A DNA stretch of 64,000 nucleotides from Streptomyces decoyicus (GTDB lineage: Bacteria; Actinomycetota; Actinomycetes; Streptomycetales; Streptomycetaceae). The position numbers were made by a program, and so were the translations under genes. The notes under the pieces were generated by a model that saw only the letters and a list, made by a program, of their open reading frames with translations, ran no database searches and was not told where the DNA came from. Positions 19,829 to 28,568 of this stretch are shown here, piece by piece; the first letter of the stretch is position 1; the number at the start of each line of letters is the position of its first letter. Location: positions 3,534,001 to 3,598,000 of the forward strand of contig NZ_CP082301.1 of the NCBI RefSeq assembly GCF_019880305.1. The letters are read 5' to 3'.

Positions 19829-20602
19829 TCATTGCGGAACGTCGACCGACCGCGGATCGAACCCGAAGGGCAGCTCCAGCCGGTGGGTGCGCATCAGTTC
19901 CTCGTCGCACAGCAACTCCTGGGTGGTCCCGTCGGCCACGATCACGCCTCCGGAGAGCACGACGGAGCGCGGGCACAGCTCCAGCGCGTACGGCAGATCG
20001 TGCGTGACCATCAGGACCGTGACGTCCAACGACCGGAGGATGTCGGCGAGTTCACGGCGGGAGGCCGGGTCGAGATTGGAGGACGGCTCGTCGAGGACCA
20101 GGATCTCCGGCCGCATCGCCAGCACGGTCGCGACGGCGACCCGGCGGCGCTGGCCGAAGGAGAGATGGTGCGGCGGCCGGTCGGCGAAGTCCTCCATGCC
20201 GACCTGGGTGAGCGCCTCGGTGACCCTCTCCTCCAGTGCGGCGCCGCGCAGCCCGGAGGAGGCCGGACCGAAGGCGACGTCTTCGCGGACGGTGGGCATG
20301 AACAGCTGGTCGTCGGGGTCCTGGAAGACGATGCCGACACGGCGGCGGATCTCCGCGAGGTGCGCCTTGGCGACCGGGAGCCCGGCGACCTCGACGCGTC
20401 CTGCGCCCGCTTCGAGGATGCCGTTGAGGTGCAGGACGAGGGTGGTCTTGCCGGCCCCGTTGGGCCCGAGCAGGGCGACCCGCTCACCGCGGCCGACGGT
20501 GAGGTCGACGCCGAAGAGCGCCTGGTGGCCGTCGGGGTAGGCGTAGGCGAGCCGGGAGACGGCGAGGGAGGGGGCGGGGGCGGTGGTGCTCAAAGGGTCC
20601 AT
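19829..20602 (-). CDS. cbiO: ECF transporter ATPase for cobalt/nickel uptake
   Basis: A 257-residue ABC ATPase, the energising subunit of a CbiMNQO-type metal importer. Walker A is GPNGAGKTT, the Q-loop is FQDPDDQLFMPTVREDVAFGP (ECF-type A-component hallmark), the signature is LSFGQ and Walker B is LVLDEPSSNLD. It overlaps the cbiQ stop by 13 bp. The metal is more likely nickel than cobalt, given the Nur-like site upstream of the operon; this is inferred. Confidence 0.95.
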   Translation of the reverse strand: MDPLSTTAPAPSLAVSRLAYAYPDGHQALFGVDLTVGRGERVALLGPNGAGKTTLVLHLNGILEAGAGRVEVAGLPVAKAHLAEIRRRVGIVFQDPDDQLFMPTVREDVAFGPASSGLRGAALEERVTEALTQVGMEDFADRPPHHLSFGQRRRVAVATVLAMRPEILVLDEPSSNLDPASRRELADILRSLDVTVLMVTHDLPYALELCPRSVVLSGGVIVADGTTQELLCDEELMRTHRLELPFGFDPRSVDVPQ

Positions 20603-21351
20603 CCCAGGAGGCAGACGGCGAGCGCGGCGAGGGGGAGGGCGGCCGCGCGGGTCCATTGTGTGCGGGTGGCGGTGGTCTCGGTCGTCTGGGGCATGGTGCC
20701 GGTGTAGCCGCGGCTGACCATGGCCAGGTGGACGCGCTCACCGCGCTCGTAGGAGCGGATGAACAGGGCGCCGGCGGACTTGGCGAGCACACCCCAGTGA
20801 CGGACGCCGCGCGCTTCGAAGCCTCGGGAGAGCCGGGCGATCCGCATCCGGCGCATCTCGTCGGTGATCACATCGCCGTAGCGGATCATGAAGGACGCGA
20901 TCTGGACGAGCAGCGGCGGCATCCTCAGCCGCTGGAGGCCCAGCAGGAGTTCGCGCAGTTCGGTGGTGGAGGCGAGCAGCACGGACGCGGCGACGCCCAG
21001 CGTCCCCTTGGCCAGGATGTTCCAGGCGCCCCACAGCCCGGACTGGCTCAGGCTCGTCCCGAGGACCGCGACCCGCGGGCCCTCGGCGACGAACGGCATG
21101 AGCAGCGCGAAGGCGACGAACGGCACCTCGATCAGCAGCCGCTTGAGCAGGAAGCCGGCCGGGATCCGAGCGGCCCCGGCGGCGGCCGCGATCAGCAGCG
21201 CATAGAGCCCGAACGCCCAGAGCGCCTCCCGCGGGGTGGAGACGACGATCAGGACGAAGCAGAACACCGCGGCGATCTTGCAGTGCGCCGGCAGGGCGTG
21301 GACCGGCGAATGCCCGTGCCGGTACAGCTTGTGCGCATGGCCGGCCCCCAT
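20590..21351 (-). CDS. cbiQ: ECF transporter transmembrane (T) subunit
   Basis: A 253-residue polytopic T-component. Several membrane helices are visible, and the two coupling-helix arginine motifs appear as IARLSRGFEARG and VSRGYTG near the C-terminal third. It connects the CbiM substrate-binding protein to CbiO ATPase. The ATG follows the cbiM stop by one base. Confidence 0.94.
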   Translation of the reverse strand: MGAGHAHKLYRHGHSPVHALPAHCKIAAVFCFVLIVVSTPREALWAFGLYALLIAAAAGAARIPAGFLLKRLLIEVPFVAFALLMPFVAEGPRVAVLGTSLSQSGLWGAWNILAKGTLGVAASVLLASTTELRELLLGLQRLRMPPLLVQIASFMIRYGDVITDEMRRMRIARLSRGFEARGVRHWGVLAKSAGALFIRSYERGERVHLAMVSRGYTGTMPQTTETTATRTQWTRAAALPLAALAVCLLGWTL

Positions 21352-21352
21352 C

Positions 21353-22480
21353 TCAGACGTTCTCCGAGGGACGCTCGGCGCCCGTAGCCGGCTGGCCGTC
21401 GGCACCGGTGTTCCTGCGGCGGCGCAGGACGACGAACACGCCCGTTCCGACGGCCAGCGTCGCGCCGACCCCGATGACGCCGGCGAGGCCGCCGGCCAGC
21501 CGCGGGTTGGTGATGTCCTTGACGCTGTAGTCGGCGAGCGGGGAGTCCTTGGCGGCGTGGTCCTCGGCCTTCGCGTCGATGCCGTGATCGTGGGCGACCT
21601 TCTCCAGGCCGTCGGGGCTGGCGGAGGCGTAGTAGCTGACGCCGCCCGCACACACCAGGGCGGCGGCGGCCCCGGCCAGCCAGACGCGACGGGCGGAACG
21701 GCGCGGGGCGGCGGGGGCTGCGGACGCGGGAGCGGGAGCGGCGGCCGGTACGGGCTCGCCGGCCGGGGTGGCGAGCGGCGAGGTGCGCAGCTCCAGCGGC
21801 TTGGTCAGGCCGCGTGCGCCGTGGACCAGGTCGGGGCGTACGGCGATCACGGCGCCGACCGTCAGGGCGGTGATCGTCGCCTCGCCGATCCCGATCAGCA
21901 CATGCACGCCCACCATGGCGGTGAAGACCTTGCCGATCGGCACGTCCGCGGTCCCGCCGAGCGCATAGAGGCCGGTGAAGGCCACCGCGGCCGCCGGCAC
22001 CGAGACCAGCGCGGCGACGAACGAGGCCACGGTGATCGAGCGGCGCCGCCGCGGCAGCACCTTCACCAGCCCCCGGAACAGGGCGTAGGCGACGACGGTC
22101 GTCACGATCGCCATATCGGTGATGTTCACGCCCAGCGCGGTCAGCCCGCCGTCGGCGAACAGCACGCCCTGCATGAGCAGCACGACCGAGACGCACAGCA
22201 CACCGGTGTACGGGCCGACGAGTATCGCCGCCAGCGCACCGCCCAGCAGATGCCCGCTGGTGCCCGCCGCGACCGGGAAGTTCAGCATCTGCACGGCGAA
22301 GATGAAGGCGGCGACCAGTCCGGCGAGCGGCGCGGTGCGCTCCGCCCCCGCGACACCGCCCGCTCCCGCACCCTCCAGCTCGCGCCGGGCGCCGCGCAGG
22401 CTGACCGCCACCGCGACGGCGGCGACCGCACCGGTCGCGACCGACACCGGCGCATTGATGAATCCATCGGGTACGTGCAT
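21353..22480 (-). CDS. cbiM: cobalt/nickel ECF transporter S component, CbiM-CbiN (PDGLE) fusion
   Basis: A 375-residue membrane protein. The mature N terminus MHVPDGFI carries the His2 that together with the amino terminus binds the metal in this family. Six to seven helices and NITDMAI follow. After an Ala/Pro linker (about residues 240-265) comes a CbiN-like PDGLE domain (ASPDGLEKVAHDHGID) with flanking helices, so M and N are fused. It heads the cbiM-Q-O operon. No cobalamin genes are nearby. Confidence 0.94.
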   Translation of the reverse strand: MHVPDGFINAPVSVATGAVAAVAVAVSLRGARRELEGAGAGGVAGAERTAPLAGLVAAFIFAVQMLNFPVAAGTSGHLLGGALAAILVGPYTGVLCVSVVLLMQGVLFADGGLTALGVNITDMAIVTTVVAYALFRGLVKVLPRRRRSITVASFVAALVSVPAAAVAFTGLYALGGTADVPIGKVFTAMVGVHVLIGIGEATITALTVGAVIAVRPDLVHGARGLTKPLELRTSPLATPAGEPVPAAAPAPASAAPAAPRRSARRVWLAGAAAALVCAGGVSYYASASPDGLEKVAHDHGIDAKAEDHAAKDSPLADYSVKDITNPRLAGGLAGVIGVGATLAVGTGVFVVLRRRRNTGADGQPATGAERPSENV

Positions 22481-22529
22481 CTCAGGCTTCTCCGCTTCAG
22501 GCTCTGCAACCCACCAATGGTGGTGCCTC

Positions 22530-22546
22530 CTGCAAATAAGTTGCAA
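22530..22546 (-). promoter_or_regulatory. Nur-box-like operator upstream of cbiM
   Basis: On the minus strand the site reads TTGCAA-CTTAT-TTGCAG, 50 bp before the cbiM ATG. The recalled Streptomyces Nur consensus is TTGCAA-N5-TTGCAA, so 11 of 12 positions match. Nur is the nickel-responsive Fur-family repressor. An adjacent CCACCAATGGTGG dyad (22511-22523) lies between the box and the gene. Confidence 0.6.
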
Positions 22547-22606
22547 GAGCGCCCATGATGCGAAACGGCCACGGCGGCCATGCAGGCGGGTCCCACCTGC
22601 ACCCAT

Positions 22607-22788
22607 TCACCCAAGGGAACAAACGTACGAGCGCGAGGAGTGCGGCGCACCCGGCCGCGCGGTGCACCCGGGGCCCGGCCCCCTCACCCGCACCCGGCCC
22701 GGCGACGGCCCCGTCCCCACGGGAGGCCGTCGCCGGGCTCTCTGGCGCGACGTCACATCTGCGTCAGCGCACGCATGGTGGCAACCCG
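22607..22788. other. intergenic region left of MMPL remnant
   Basis: Together with 22481-22606 this forms a gap of about 300 bp. Apart from the Nur-like box and a neighbouring dyad close to cbiM I see no gene or structured element in it. Confidence 0.4.
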
Positions 22789-23150
22789 TCAGACGCGCGC
22801 CGGTTCGCGTGCGGCGCGCGCGTCCGGTCCGTCGGCGGTGCCGGTGCCGGCGAGCTGCGTACGCAGGCCCTCGCCCTCGACATCCACGTTCGGCAGCAGC
22901 TTCCGGAGCCACCGCGGGAGCCACCAGGCGGAGCGGCCCAGCAGCGCCAGGACCGCGGGGACGACGGCCATGCGGACGAGGAAGGCGTCGAAGAAGACGG
23001 CGATGGCGAGGCCGAAGCCGATCATCTTGATCATCGAGTCCGAGGAGCCGATGAAGCCGGCGAAGACGCTGATCATGATGACCGCGGCGGCGGTGACCAC
23101 CCGCGCCCCGTGCCGGAAGCCGGTGACCGAGTTGCCGCCGCGCCCCCGTC
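22789..23150 (-). pseudogene. C-terminal remnant of an MMPL/RND-family transporter
   Basis: About 120 codons read as the last part of an MMPL (ActII-3-like) exporter: GFRHGARVVTAAAVIMISVFAGF, then the helix MIGFGLAIAVFFDAFLVRM and VVPAVLALLGRSAWWLPRWL with a basic tail. The remaining 600 or so residues are missing. The 5' end is cut where the divergent tricorn gene's upstream region begins, which suggests a deletion joining the two. It cannot make a working pump. Confidence 0.75.
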
Positions 23151-23166
23151 CCGAAACGATGGGTAC

Positions 23167-26100
23167 GTGAGCGATGCACCCGAGGACGTCGGGCCGCGCC
23201 CGGAGCCGTACCCCGCCAAGCCTCGCGGGCGACTGCGCCGGATGGCGGCCGCGCCGGGCCCGCCGGGACCGTCCGACGGCTCGTATCTGCGCTATCCGCA
23301 TCTGCACGACGACCTGCTCTGCTTCGCCGCCGAGGACGACCTGTGGATCGCCCCGATCGCCCCGGAGGGCCAGGAGCCGGGCCGTGCCTGGCGGCTGACC
23401 GTGGACCGCACCCGCGTCGGCCACCCCCGCTTCTCCCCCGACGGAGCGCACATCGCCTTCACCACCTGGCGCAGCCTCGACCCGGAGGTCCACCTCGCGG
23501 CGGTAGACGGCGGCCCGGCCCGCCGGCTGACCTACTGGGGCAGCACCGATGCCCGGGTCTGCGGGTGGTCACCCCCCGACCACGAGGGCCAGGCCCATGT
23601 CCTCGCGGTCTCCTCGCACGGCCAGCCGTTCTCGTACTACTCGTGGGCCTACAGCGTGCCCACCGACGGCAGCCCCGGCGGCAAGCTGCCCTGGGGGCCG
23701 GTCTCCGACATCGCGGTCGCGGACTTCGAAGGGGAGCGCCGCACCCTGCTGCTGAGCGGAAAGCCGCCGCACGAGCCCGCCTCCTGGAAGCGCTACCGGG
23801 GCGGCGCGATGGGCCGCATGTGGCTGCACGGCACCCGGCTGCTGCCGGACCTGCGCGGGCACCTCGACTCGGTGATGTTCGTCGGCGGCCGGGTCGCCTT
23901 CCTCTCCGACCACGAGGGCATCGGCAACGTCTACTCCTGTCTGCCCGACAGCACCGATCTGCGCCGGCACACCGACCACGCCGACTTCTACGCCCGGCAC
24001 GCCTCCAGCGACGGCTCGCGCATCGTCTACCAGTGCGCCGGCGAGCTCTGGCTGATCGACGATCTGAGCCCGGACGCCGTACCGCGCAAGCTGACCGTGC
24101 GCCTGGGCGGCCCGCGGGCCGGCCGGCGGACCTACCAGGTCCCGGCGGCCTCGCATGTCACCTCGCTCGCGGTGGACACCACCGGCCGGGCCAGCGCGGT
24201 CGGCGTACGCGGCAGCCTGTACTGGCTCACCCATCGCGACGGCCCCGCCCGCACGATCCACGACACCCCGGGCGTACGCGTCCGGCTCCCCGCAATGCTC
24301 GGCTCCACCGGCCGGATCGCCTATGTCACGGATGCCGAGGGCGAGGACGCCATCGAGATCACCGACCTGCCGCGGGCGAGCGCGCCGGGCGAACCGCGCC
24401 GGCTGGCCGCCGGTGAGCTGGGCCGGGTCCACGAGATGACCTCCGCACCGGACGGCGAACGGCTGGCGGTGGCCTCCAACGACGGCCGGCTGCTGCTGGT
24501 GGACGTGGCCCGGCCGGAGGAGGGCACGAGCGAGGAGGAGACGGCCCCCGGCGAGGTCACCGAGCTGATCCGCTCCACCAACGGACCGGTCCGCGACCTG
24601 GCGTTCTCCCCCGACTCCCGCTGGCTGACCTGGTCGCACCCGGGCATCGGCCGGACGCTGCGGCAGATCAAGATGGCCCGGCTGGCCGACCGGCACATCC
24701 TGGACGTCACCAACGGCCGCTTCGAGGACGAGCAGCCGGTCTTCACCCGCGACGGCCGCTATCTGGCGTTCCTGTCCTGGCGCGGCTTCGACCCGGTCTA
24801 CGACGTGCACACCGGCGATCTGTCGTTCCCGCTGGGCTGCCGCCCCTATCTCGTACCGCTGTCGTCGGCGACCCCCTCCCCCTTCGCGCTCTCCCCGGAG
24901 GGACGGCCCGCGGCGGGCGGTCTGGACCCGGACGAGATTCCGCCGCCGTCGGGCGAGGGGCCCGTGCTGGTGGAGGTGGAGGGGCTGGAGAACCGCGTCA
25001 CCCCGTTCCCCGTGGCGGCGTCCAAGTACTCCTCCCTGGAGCCGGTCAGCGGCGGCGGGCTGGTCTGGCTGCGCTGGCCGATCTCCGGCGCGCTGGGCGA
25101 GACCTTCGCCAACCCGGCCGACACCTCGGGCCGGCCCACCCTCGAACACTTCGACCTGACCAAGGCGCGGCGCACCGAACTCACCAGCTCCCTCGACGAG
25201 TTCGCGCTCAGCGGCGACGGCTCCCGGCTGGTCGTCAACGACGAGGGCGAGCTGCGTGCGGTACCGGCGACCGAACAGCCGGACAGCGACTCCACGGTCT
25301 TCCTGGACCTGCGGCGCATCCTGCACGATGTCGATCCGGTGGCGGAGTGGCACCAGGCGTTCGAGGAGGCGGGCCGGATCACCCGGGCGTACTTCTGGGA
25401 GCCGCAGATGTGCGGCATCGACTGGGACGCGGTACTGGCGCAGTACCGGCCGTTGCTGGACCGGGTCGCCTCCCCGGACGAGTTCGCCGATCTGCTGCGC
25501 GAGGTGATGGGCGAACTGGGGACCTCGCACGCCTATGTCGTCGGCGCCCGGCGCAACGAGGGACCGCCGCACTACCAGCGCGCCATGGGACTGCTCGGCG
25601 CCAACCTCGTCTGCCGGGACGGCCGTTGGGTGGTCACCCGGATCCTGCCCGGCGAGTCCTCGGACTCCAAGGCCCGCTCCCCGCTGGCCGGTACGGGCAT
25701 CCGCGAGGGGGCGGCGCTCACCCATGTCGACGGCCGCCCGGTGGACCCGGTGGCCGGGCCGTATCCGCTGCTCGCCGCGGCCGGCGGCACGACCGTGGAG
25801 CTCACCTTCTCCCCGCCGGAGGGCGACGGCCCGCCCCGCCGGGTCGCGGTGGTCCCGCTGGTCGACGAGCGGCCGCTGCGCTACCAGGACTGGGTGGCCA
25901 AACGACGCGCGGTGGTCCGGAAGTTGAGCGGCGGCCGGTGCGGCTATCTGCACATCCCCGACATGGGCGGCTCCGGCTGGGCGCAGTTCAACCGCGATCT
26001 GCGGATGGAGGTCTCCCGGCCCGCGCTGATCGTGGACGTACGGGGCAACGCGGGCGGCAATATCTCCGAGCTGGTGATCGAGAAGCTGACCCGCACCATC

Positions 26101-26589
26101 ATGGGCTGGGACCTGACCCGCGACGCCGAGCCCGTCTCGTACACCAGCAACGCGCCGCGCGGCCCGGTCGTGGCGGTCGCCGACGAGATGACCTCGTCCG
26201 ACGGCGACATGATCACCGCGGCCTTCAAACTGCTGGGCCTGGGCCCGGTGGTCGGCATGCGCACCTGGGGCGGGGTGGTCGGGATGACCGGCCGGCACCG
26301 GCTCGCCGACGGCACCGCGATCACCGTCCCGATGAACGCCGCATGGTTCCGGCTCTACGGCTGGGGCGTGGAGAACCACGGCGTCGAGGTCGACATCGAG
26401 GCGCTGCGCTCCCCGCTGCACTGGGCCGAGGGCCGGCACCCCCAACTGGGCGTCGCGGTGCGGACGGTGCTGGAGCTGCTGGAGCGGCATCCGGCGGCGA
26501 CGCCTCCGGACCTGTCGGACGCGCCGGACCGGCGGCGGCCCGCGCTGCCACCGCGGAGCGACGGCACGGCGGAGGCGCCCGGGGCCTGA
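23167..26589 (+). CDS. tricorn protease homologue
   Basis: A 1140-residue cytosolic serine protease that trims oligopeptides released by the proteasome. An N-terminal 6-bladed and a 7-bladed beta-propeller (about residues 35-680, with repeated FSPDG-type blades) are followed by the C1 domain, a PDZ domain (around residue 840-900) and C2. Likely active-site residues are His788 in TSH, Ser1011-Asp1012 in MTSSDGD and Glu1074 in NHGVEVD, matching H746, S965/D966 and E1023 of Thermoplasma tricorn. GTG 23167 follows an AT-richer GATGGGTAC stretch and may be leaderless; ATG 23242 is an alternative. It stands alone. Confidence 0.94.
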   Translation: MSDAPEDVGPRPEPYPAKPRGRLRRMAAAPGPPGPSDGSYLRYPHLHDDLLCFAAEDDLWIAPIAPEGQEPGRAWRLTVDRTRVGHPRFSPDGAHIAFTTWRSLDPEVHLAAVDGGPARRLTYWGSTDARVCGWSPPDHEGQAHVLAVSSHGQPFSYYSWAYSVPTDGSPGGKLPWGPVSDIAVADFEGERRTLLLSGKPPHEPASWKRYRGGAMGRMWLHGTRLLPDLRGHLDSVMFVGGRVAFLSDHEGIGNVYSCLPDSTDLRRHTDHADFYARHASSDGSRIVYQCAGELWLIDDLSPDAVPRKLTVRLGGPRAGRRTYQVPAASHVTSLAVDTTGRASAVGVRGSLYWLTHRDGPARTIHDTPGVRVRLPAMLGSTGRIAYVTDAEGEDAIEITDLPRASAPGEPRRLAAGELGRVHEMTSAPDGERLAVASNDGRLLLVDVARPEEGTSEEETAPGEVTELIRSTNGPVRDLAFSPDSRWLTWSHPGIGRTLRQIKMARLADRHILDVTNGRFEDEQPVFTRDGRYLAFLSWRGFDPVYDVHTGDLSFPLGCRPYLVPLSSATPSPFALSPEGRPAAGGLDPDEIPPPSGEGPVLVEVEGLENRVTPFPVAASKYSSLEPVSGGGLVWLRWPISGALGETFANPADTSGRPTLEHFDLTKARRTELTSSLDEFALSGDGSRLVVNDEGELRAVPATEQPDSDSTVFLDLRRILHDVDPVAEWHQAFEEAGRITRAYFWEPQMCGIDWDAVLAQYRPLLDRVASPDEFADLLREVMGELGTSHAYVVGARRNEGPPHYQRAMGLLGANLVCRDGRWVVTRILPGESSDSKARSPLAGTGIREGAALTHVDGRPVDPVAGPYPLLAAAGGTTVELTFSPPEGDGPPRRVAVVPLVDERPLRYQDWVAKRRAVVRKLSGGRCGYLHIPDMGGSGWAQFNRDLRMEVSRPALIVDVRGNAGGNISELVIEKLTRTIMGWDLTRDAEPVSYTSNAPRGPVVAVADEMTSSDGDMITAAFKLLGLGPVVGMRTWGGVVGMTGRHRLADGTAITVPMNAAWFRLYGWGVENHGVEVDIEALRSPLHWAEGRHPQLGVAVRTVLELLERHPAATPPDLSDAPDRRRPALPPRSDGTAEAPGA

Positions 26590-26639
26590 ACCGGCCACCG
26601 GACCGGTCTGGTTGAGGCGGGATCCACCGGCCGGGGCAC

Positions 26640-26735
26640 GTCACGGCGGGACGGGCCGGGGCGAGTCACGGCGGGACGGGCCGGGGCGAGTCACGGCGGG
26701 ACGGGCCGGGGCGAGTCACGGCGGGACCACTGGCC
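26640..26735. repeat. 25-bp tandem repeat
   Basis: Head-to-tail units start at 26640, 26665, 26690 and 26715. The first three are identical and the fourth breaks after about 16 bases; a diverged copy follows at 26741-26760. The unit begins GTCACGGCGGGACGGGCCGG. Its length is not a multiple of three, so it is unlikely to be coding. Confidence 0.9.
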
Positions 26736-27001
26736 CGGTCGGGTCACGACGGGACGGCCTGAAACCGGTCAACTGCGCACACCTCACGGGTCGCTGCGTC
26801 ATCTGGCGGAAGGTCAGCCAGGCGCGGTCACAACACCCTCTCCGCAGCCCCTCCCCCTCTCGCGGAGGGCCTCGCCGTAGCCTGCCCTGATCAGACCGGC
26901 ACCCCCTCCGACCTGCCCGGACACCCGGATCCCGGTCCGGGGCGGCGGAGCGCGTCGCTGTCACGTGGTCATTACATGGGGGTCGTATTCTTCCCGGCCG
27001 G

Positions 27002-27118
27002 GGCACCCGCCGCAGCTGGACTGGCCCCGCCAACACCCCCCACCCGGCCCACATCAAGAACCTCTTCGCCAAGGCCGAGCAGTACGGCCGGCCGACGAAG
27101 CTCAAGGTCACCGGCTGA
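27002..27118 (+). pseudogene. possible C-terminal remnant of an unidentified gene
   Basis: One frame ends in the ordinary-looking protein segment NTPHPAHIKNLFAKAEQYG followed by RPTKLKVTG and a stop. It has balanced composition and Lys/Ile/Phe use unlike the surrounding non-coding GC-rich DNA. Upstream the frame degenerates into Arg/Gly and has no start. I do not recognise the family. Confidence 0.35.
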
Positions 27119-27176
27119 ACGTGCGGCGCCGGCCGGCCTCGTAGGCACGGCGGCCGGGAAGCACGGCAAAACTGGT

Positions 27177-27206
27177 GGGGCGCACCCGGTCGACCGGGTG
27201 CGCCCC
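27177..27206. terminator. 30-bp perfect palindrome, bidirectional terminator
   Basis: Arms of 15 bp (GGGGCGCACCCGGTC and its complement) meet without a spacer. It lies 50 bp after the minus-strand CsbD-like gene, where the minus strand continues into ACCAGTTTTG, and after the plus-strand remnant. Confidence 0.75.
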
Positions 27207-27256
27207 TTCACGCATGACGCGTACGCCGTCGCGCGTGTTGTTCAGGACGAGCCACG

Positions 27257-27520
27257 TCAGCTCTGGAAGCGGCCCTCGGCGGCGTCCATCGCGTCCTGGG
27301 CGGGGCGGTTGCCCTGCTGGCCACGCTCACGCGGCTGCTGGCCACGCTCCTGGCCACCCTGGCGACGGTCGCGGTCCTGGTCCGGGCGCTGACCGCCGCG
27401 CTCCTGGTCCTGACGCTGACCGCCGCGCTCGTGACCCTGCTCGCGGGCGTCGCCCGCGGCCTTGTGCGCCTGGTTCTTGAGCTCGTTGGCCTTGTCCTGG
27501 AACTGGTCCTTGATGCCCAT
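27257..27520 (-). CDS. CsbD-like hydrophilic stress protein
   Basis: An 87-residue highly charged protein beginning MGIKDQFQDKANELKNQA, like the CsbD/general-stress family start. A Gln/Arg/Gly low-complexity middle (GGQRQDQERGGQRPDQDRD...) replaces the ordinary helical repeat, and the C terminus is AMDAAEGRFQS. It is probably intrinsically disordered. AGGAG lies nine bases before the ATG. In related bacteria such genes belong to the SigB-type stress regulons; regulation here is inferred only. Confidence 0.8.
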   Translation of the reverse strand: MGIKDQFQDKANELKNQAHKAAGDAREQGHERGGQRQDQERGGQRPDQDRDRRQGGQERGQQPRERGQQGNRPAQDAMDAAEGRFQS

Positions 27521-27686
27521 GCTGTTCACTCCTAGTGGGGTGTAGGGGGGTTGGGCCCCGTTCAGCGTGACACGCCCGGACATTGCTCGCATTTCGATCA
27601 CGGTTGACTACGCTCCGTGATGCGCAAAGCCGCTCACGAGCCGCTCAGGCCCAGCTCAGAGGCTCTTCAGGCCGCCCGCCGCCCGT

Positions 27687-28568
27687 TCACCGGTCCGCCC
27701 GCGCCTTCTCGTCCGCCTCACCGCCCGCACCCACCAGCCCGACCCGCATCCCGTCCAGCCGGTCCCCGAACCGCCGCATCTCCCGCCGGCCCACCGACCC
27801 GATGAGGGCGGGCAGATACCCGCGGAGCGACTGCATCCCGCGCAGCCACCACTGCCCGTAGACATGCGCGGAACGGCGCTCGATGCCCGCGACGATCCGG
27901 TCGACGGCGGGGCCCAGCGGATAGGTCTTGTTCGACGGCCAGGGCAGCCGGGAGCGCAGCTCGCGCATGATGTCGTCCTGGTCCGCGCCGCGCACCATGT
28001 CGGTGTCGGTCCAGCTCAGATAGCCGACGCCGACCCGTACGCCCTTGTAGCCGACCTCGGCACGCAGGCTGTGCGCGAACGCCTCGACGCCCGACTTGGA
28101 GGCGCAGTAGGCGGTCATCATCGGGGCCGGGGTGATCGCGGCCAGCGAGGCGATCTGGAGGAAGTAGCCGCGGGAGGCCATCAATGCGGGCAGGAAGGCG
28201 CGGCCGGTGACCGCGCCGCCGATGAGGTTGACCTCGATGACCCGCCTCCAGGAGACCGGGTCGGAGTCGGTGAACGGGCCGCCGGTCGCCACCCCGGCGT
28301 TGGCGACGACCACATCGACCTTCCCGAAGCGGTCCTTGACCTCGCCCGCCACCCGGGCCATCGCCTCGTGGTCGGTGACATCGGCATGCCAGTGGTGCGC
28401 CGGGCCGTGCAGCGACGCGGCGACACCGCGCAGTTCGTCCGGCTCCAGGCCCACCAGCGCGAGCGTCGCACCGCGCGCCGACAGCTTCCGGGCCAGCAGC
28501 GCACCGACCCCACGCGCCGCACCGGTCACGACGACGACCTGGCCCTCCAGGTTCCTGCTCGCGCTCAT
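27687..28568 (-). CDS. SDR family oxidoreductase
   Basis: A 293-residue classical short-chain dehydrogenase. Cofactor motif TGAARGVG is at residues 15-22, NAG in VANAGVATGG follows, and the catalytic Ser and Tyr-x3-Lys (YCASK) are present. The C-terminal extension (about residues 230-293) is basic. It is last in a three-gene operon and its ATG overlaps the hydrolase stop. Together with the monooxygenase it may oxidise an alcohol to the ketone that the monooxygenase uses; this is inferred from order. Confidence 0.93.
   Translation of the reverse strand: MSASRNLEGQVVVVTGAARGVGALLARKLSARGATLALVGLEPDELRGVAASLHGPAHHWHADVTDHEAMARVAGEVKDRFGKVDVVVANAGVATGGPFTDSDPVSWRRVIEVNLIGGAVTGRAFLPALMASRGYFLQIASLAAITPAPMMTAYCASKSGVEAFAHSLRAEVGYKGVRVGVGYLSWTDTDMVRGADQDDIMRELRSRLPWPSNKTYPLGPAVDRIVAGIERRSAHVYGQWWLRGMQSLRGYLPALIGSVGRREMRRFGDRLDGMRVGLVGAGGEADEKARADR

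Larger units (their letters stand above)
26590..27256. other. repeat-rich intergenic region
   Basis: This 667-bp gap holds a 25-bp tandem repeat (26640-26735), a short frame resembling the C terminus of a lost gene (about 27002-27118) and a long palindrome (27177-27206). No complete gene is convincing here. Confidence 0.6.

Noticed and set aside
22481..22560. Cobalamin riboswitch upstream of cbiM
   Set aside because: The leader is short and I find no B12-box-like conserved segment or long fold; the Nur-like dyad explains the site better.
23569..26598. Thousand-codon open frame on the minus strand opposite the tricorn gene
   Set aside because: It is an antisense shadow caused by third-position GC bias; it shows Arg/Ala/Gly-rich nonsense composition and no motif.
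26640..26760. CRISPR array or coding repeat
   Set aside because: Units are head to tail without spacers, and the 25-bp period breaks any reading frame.
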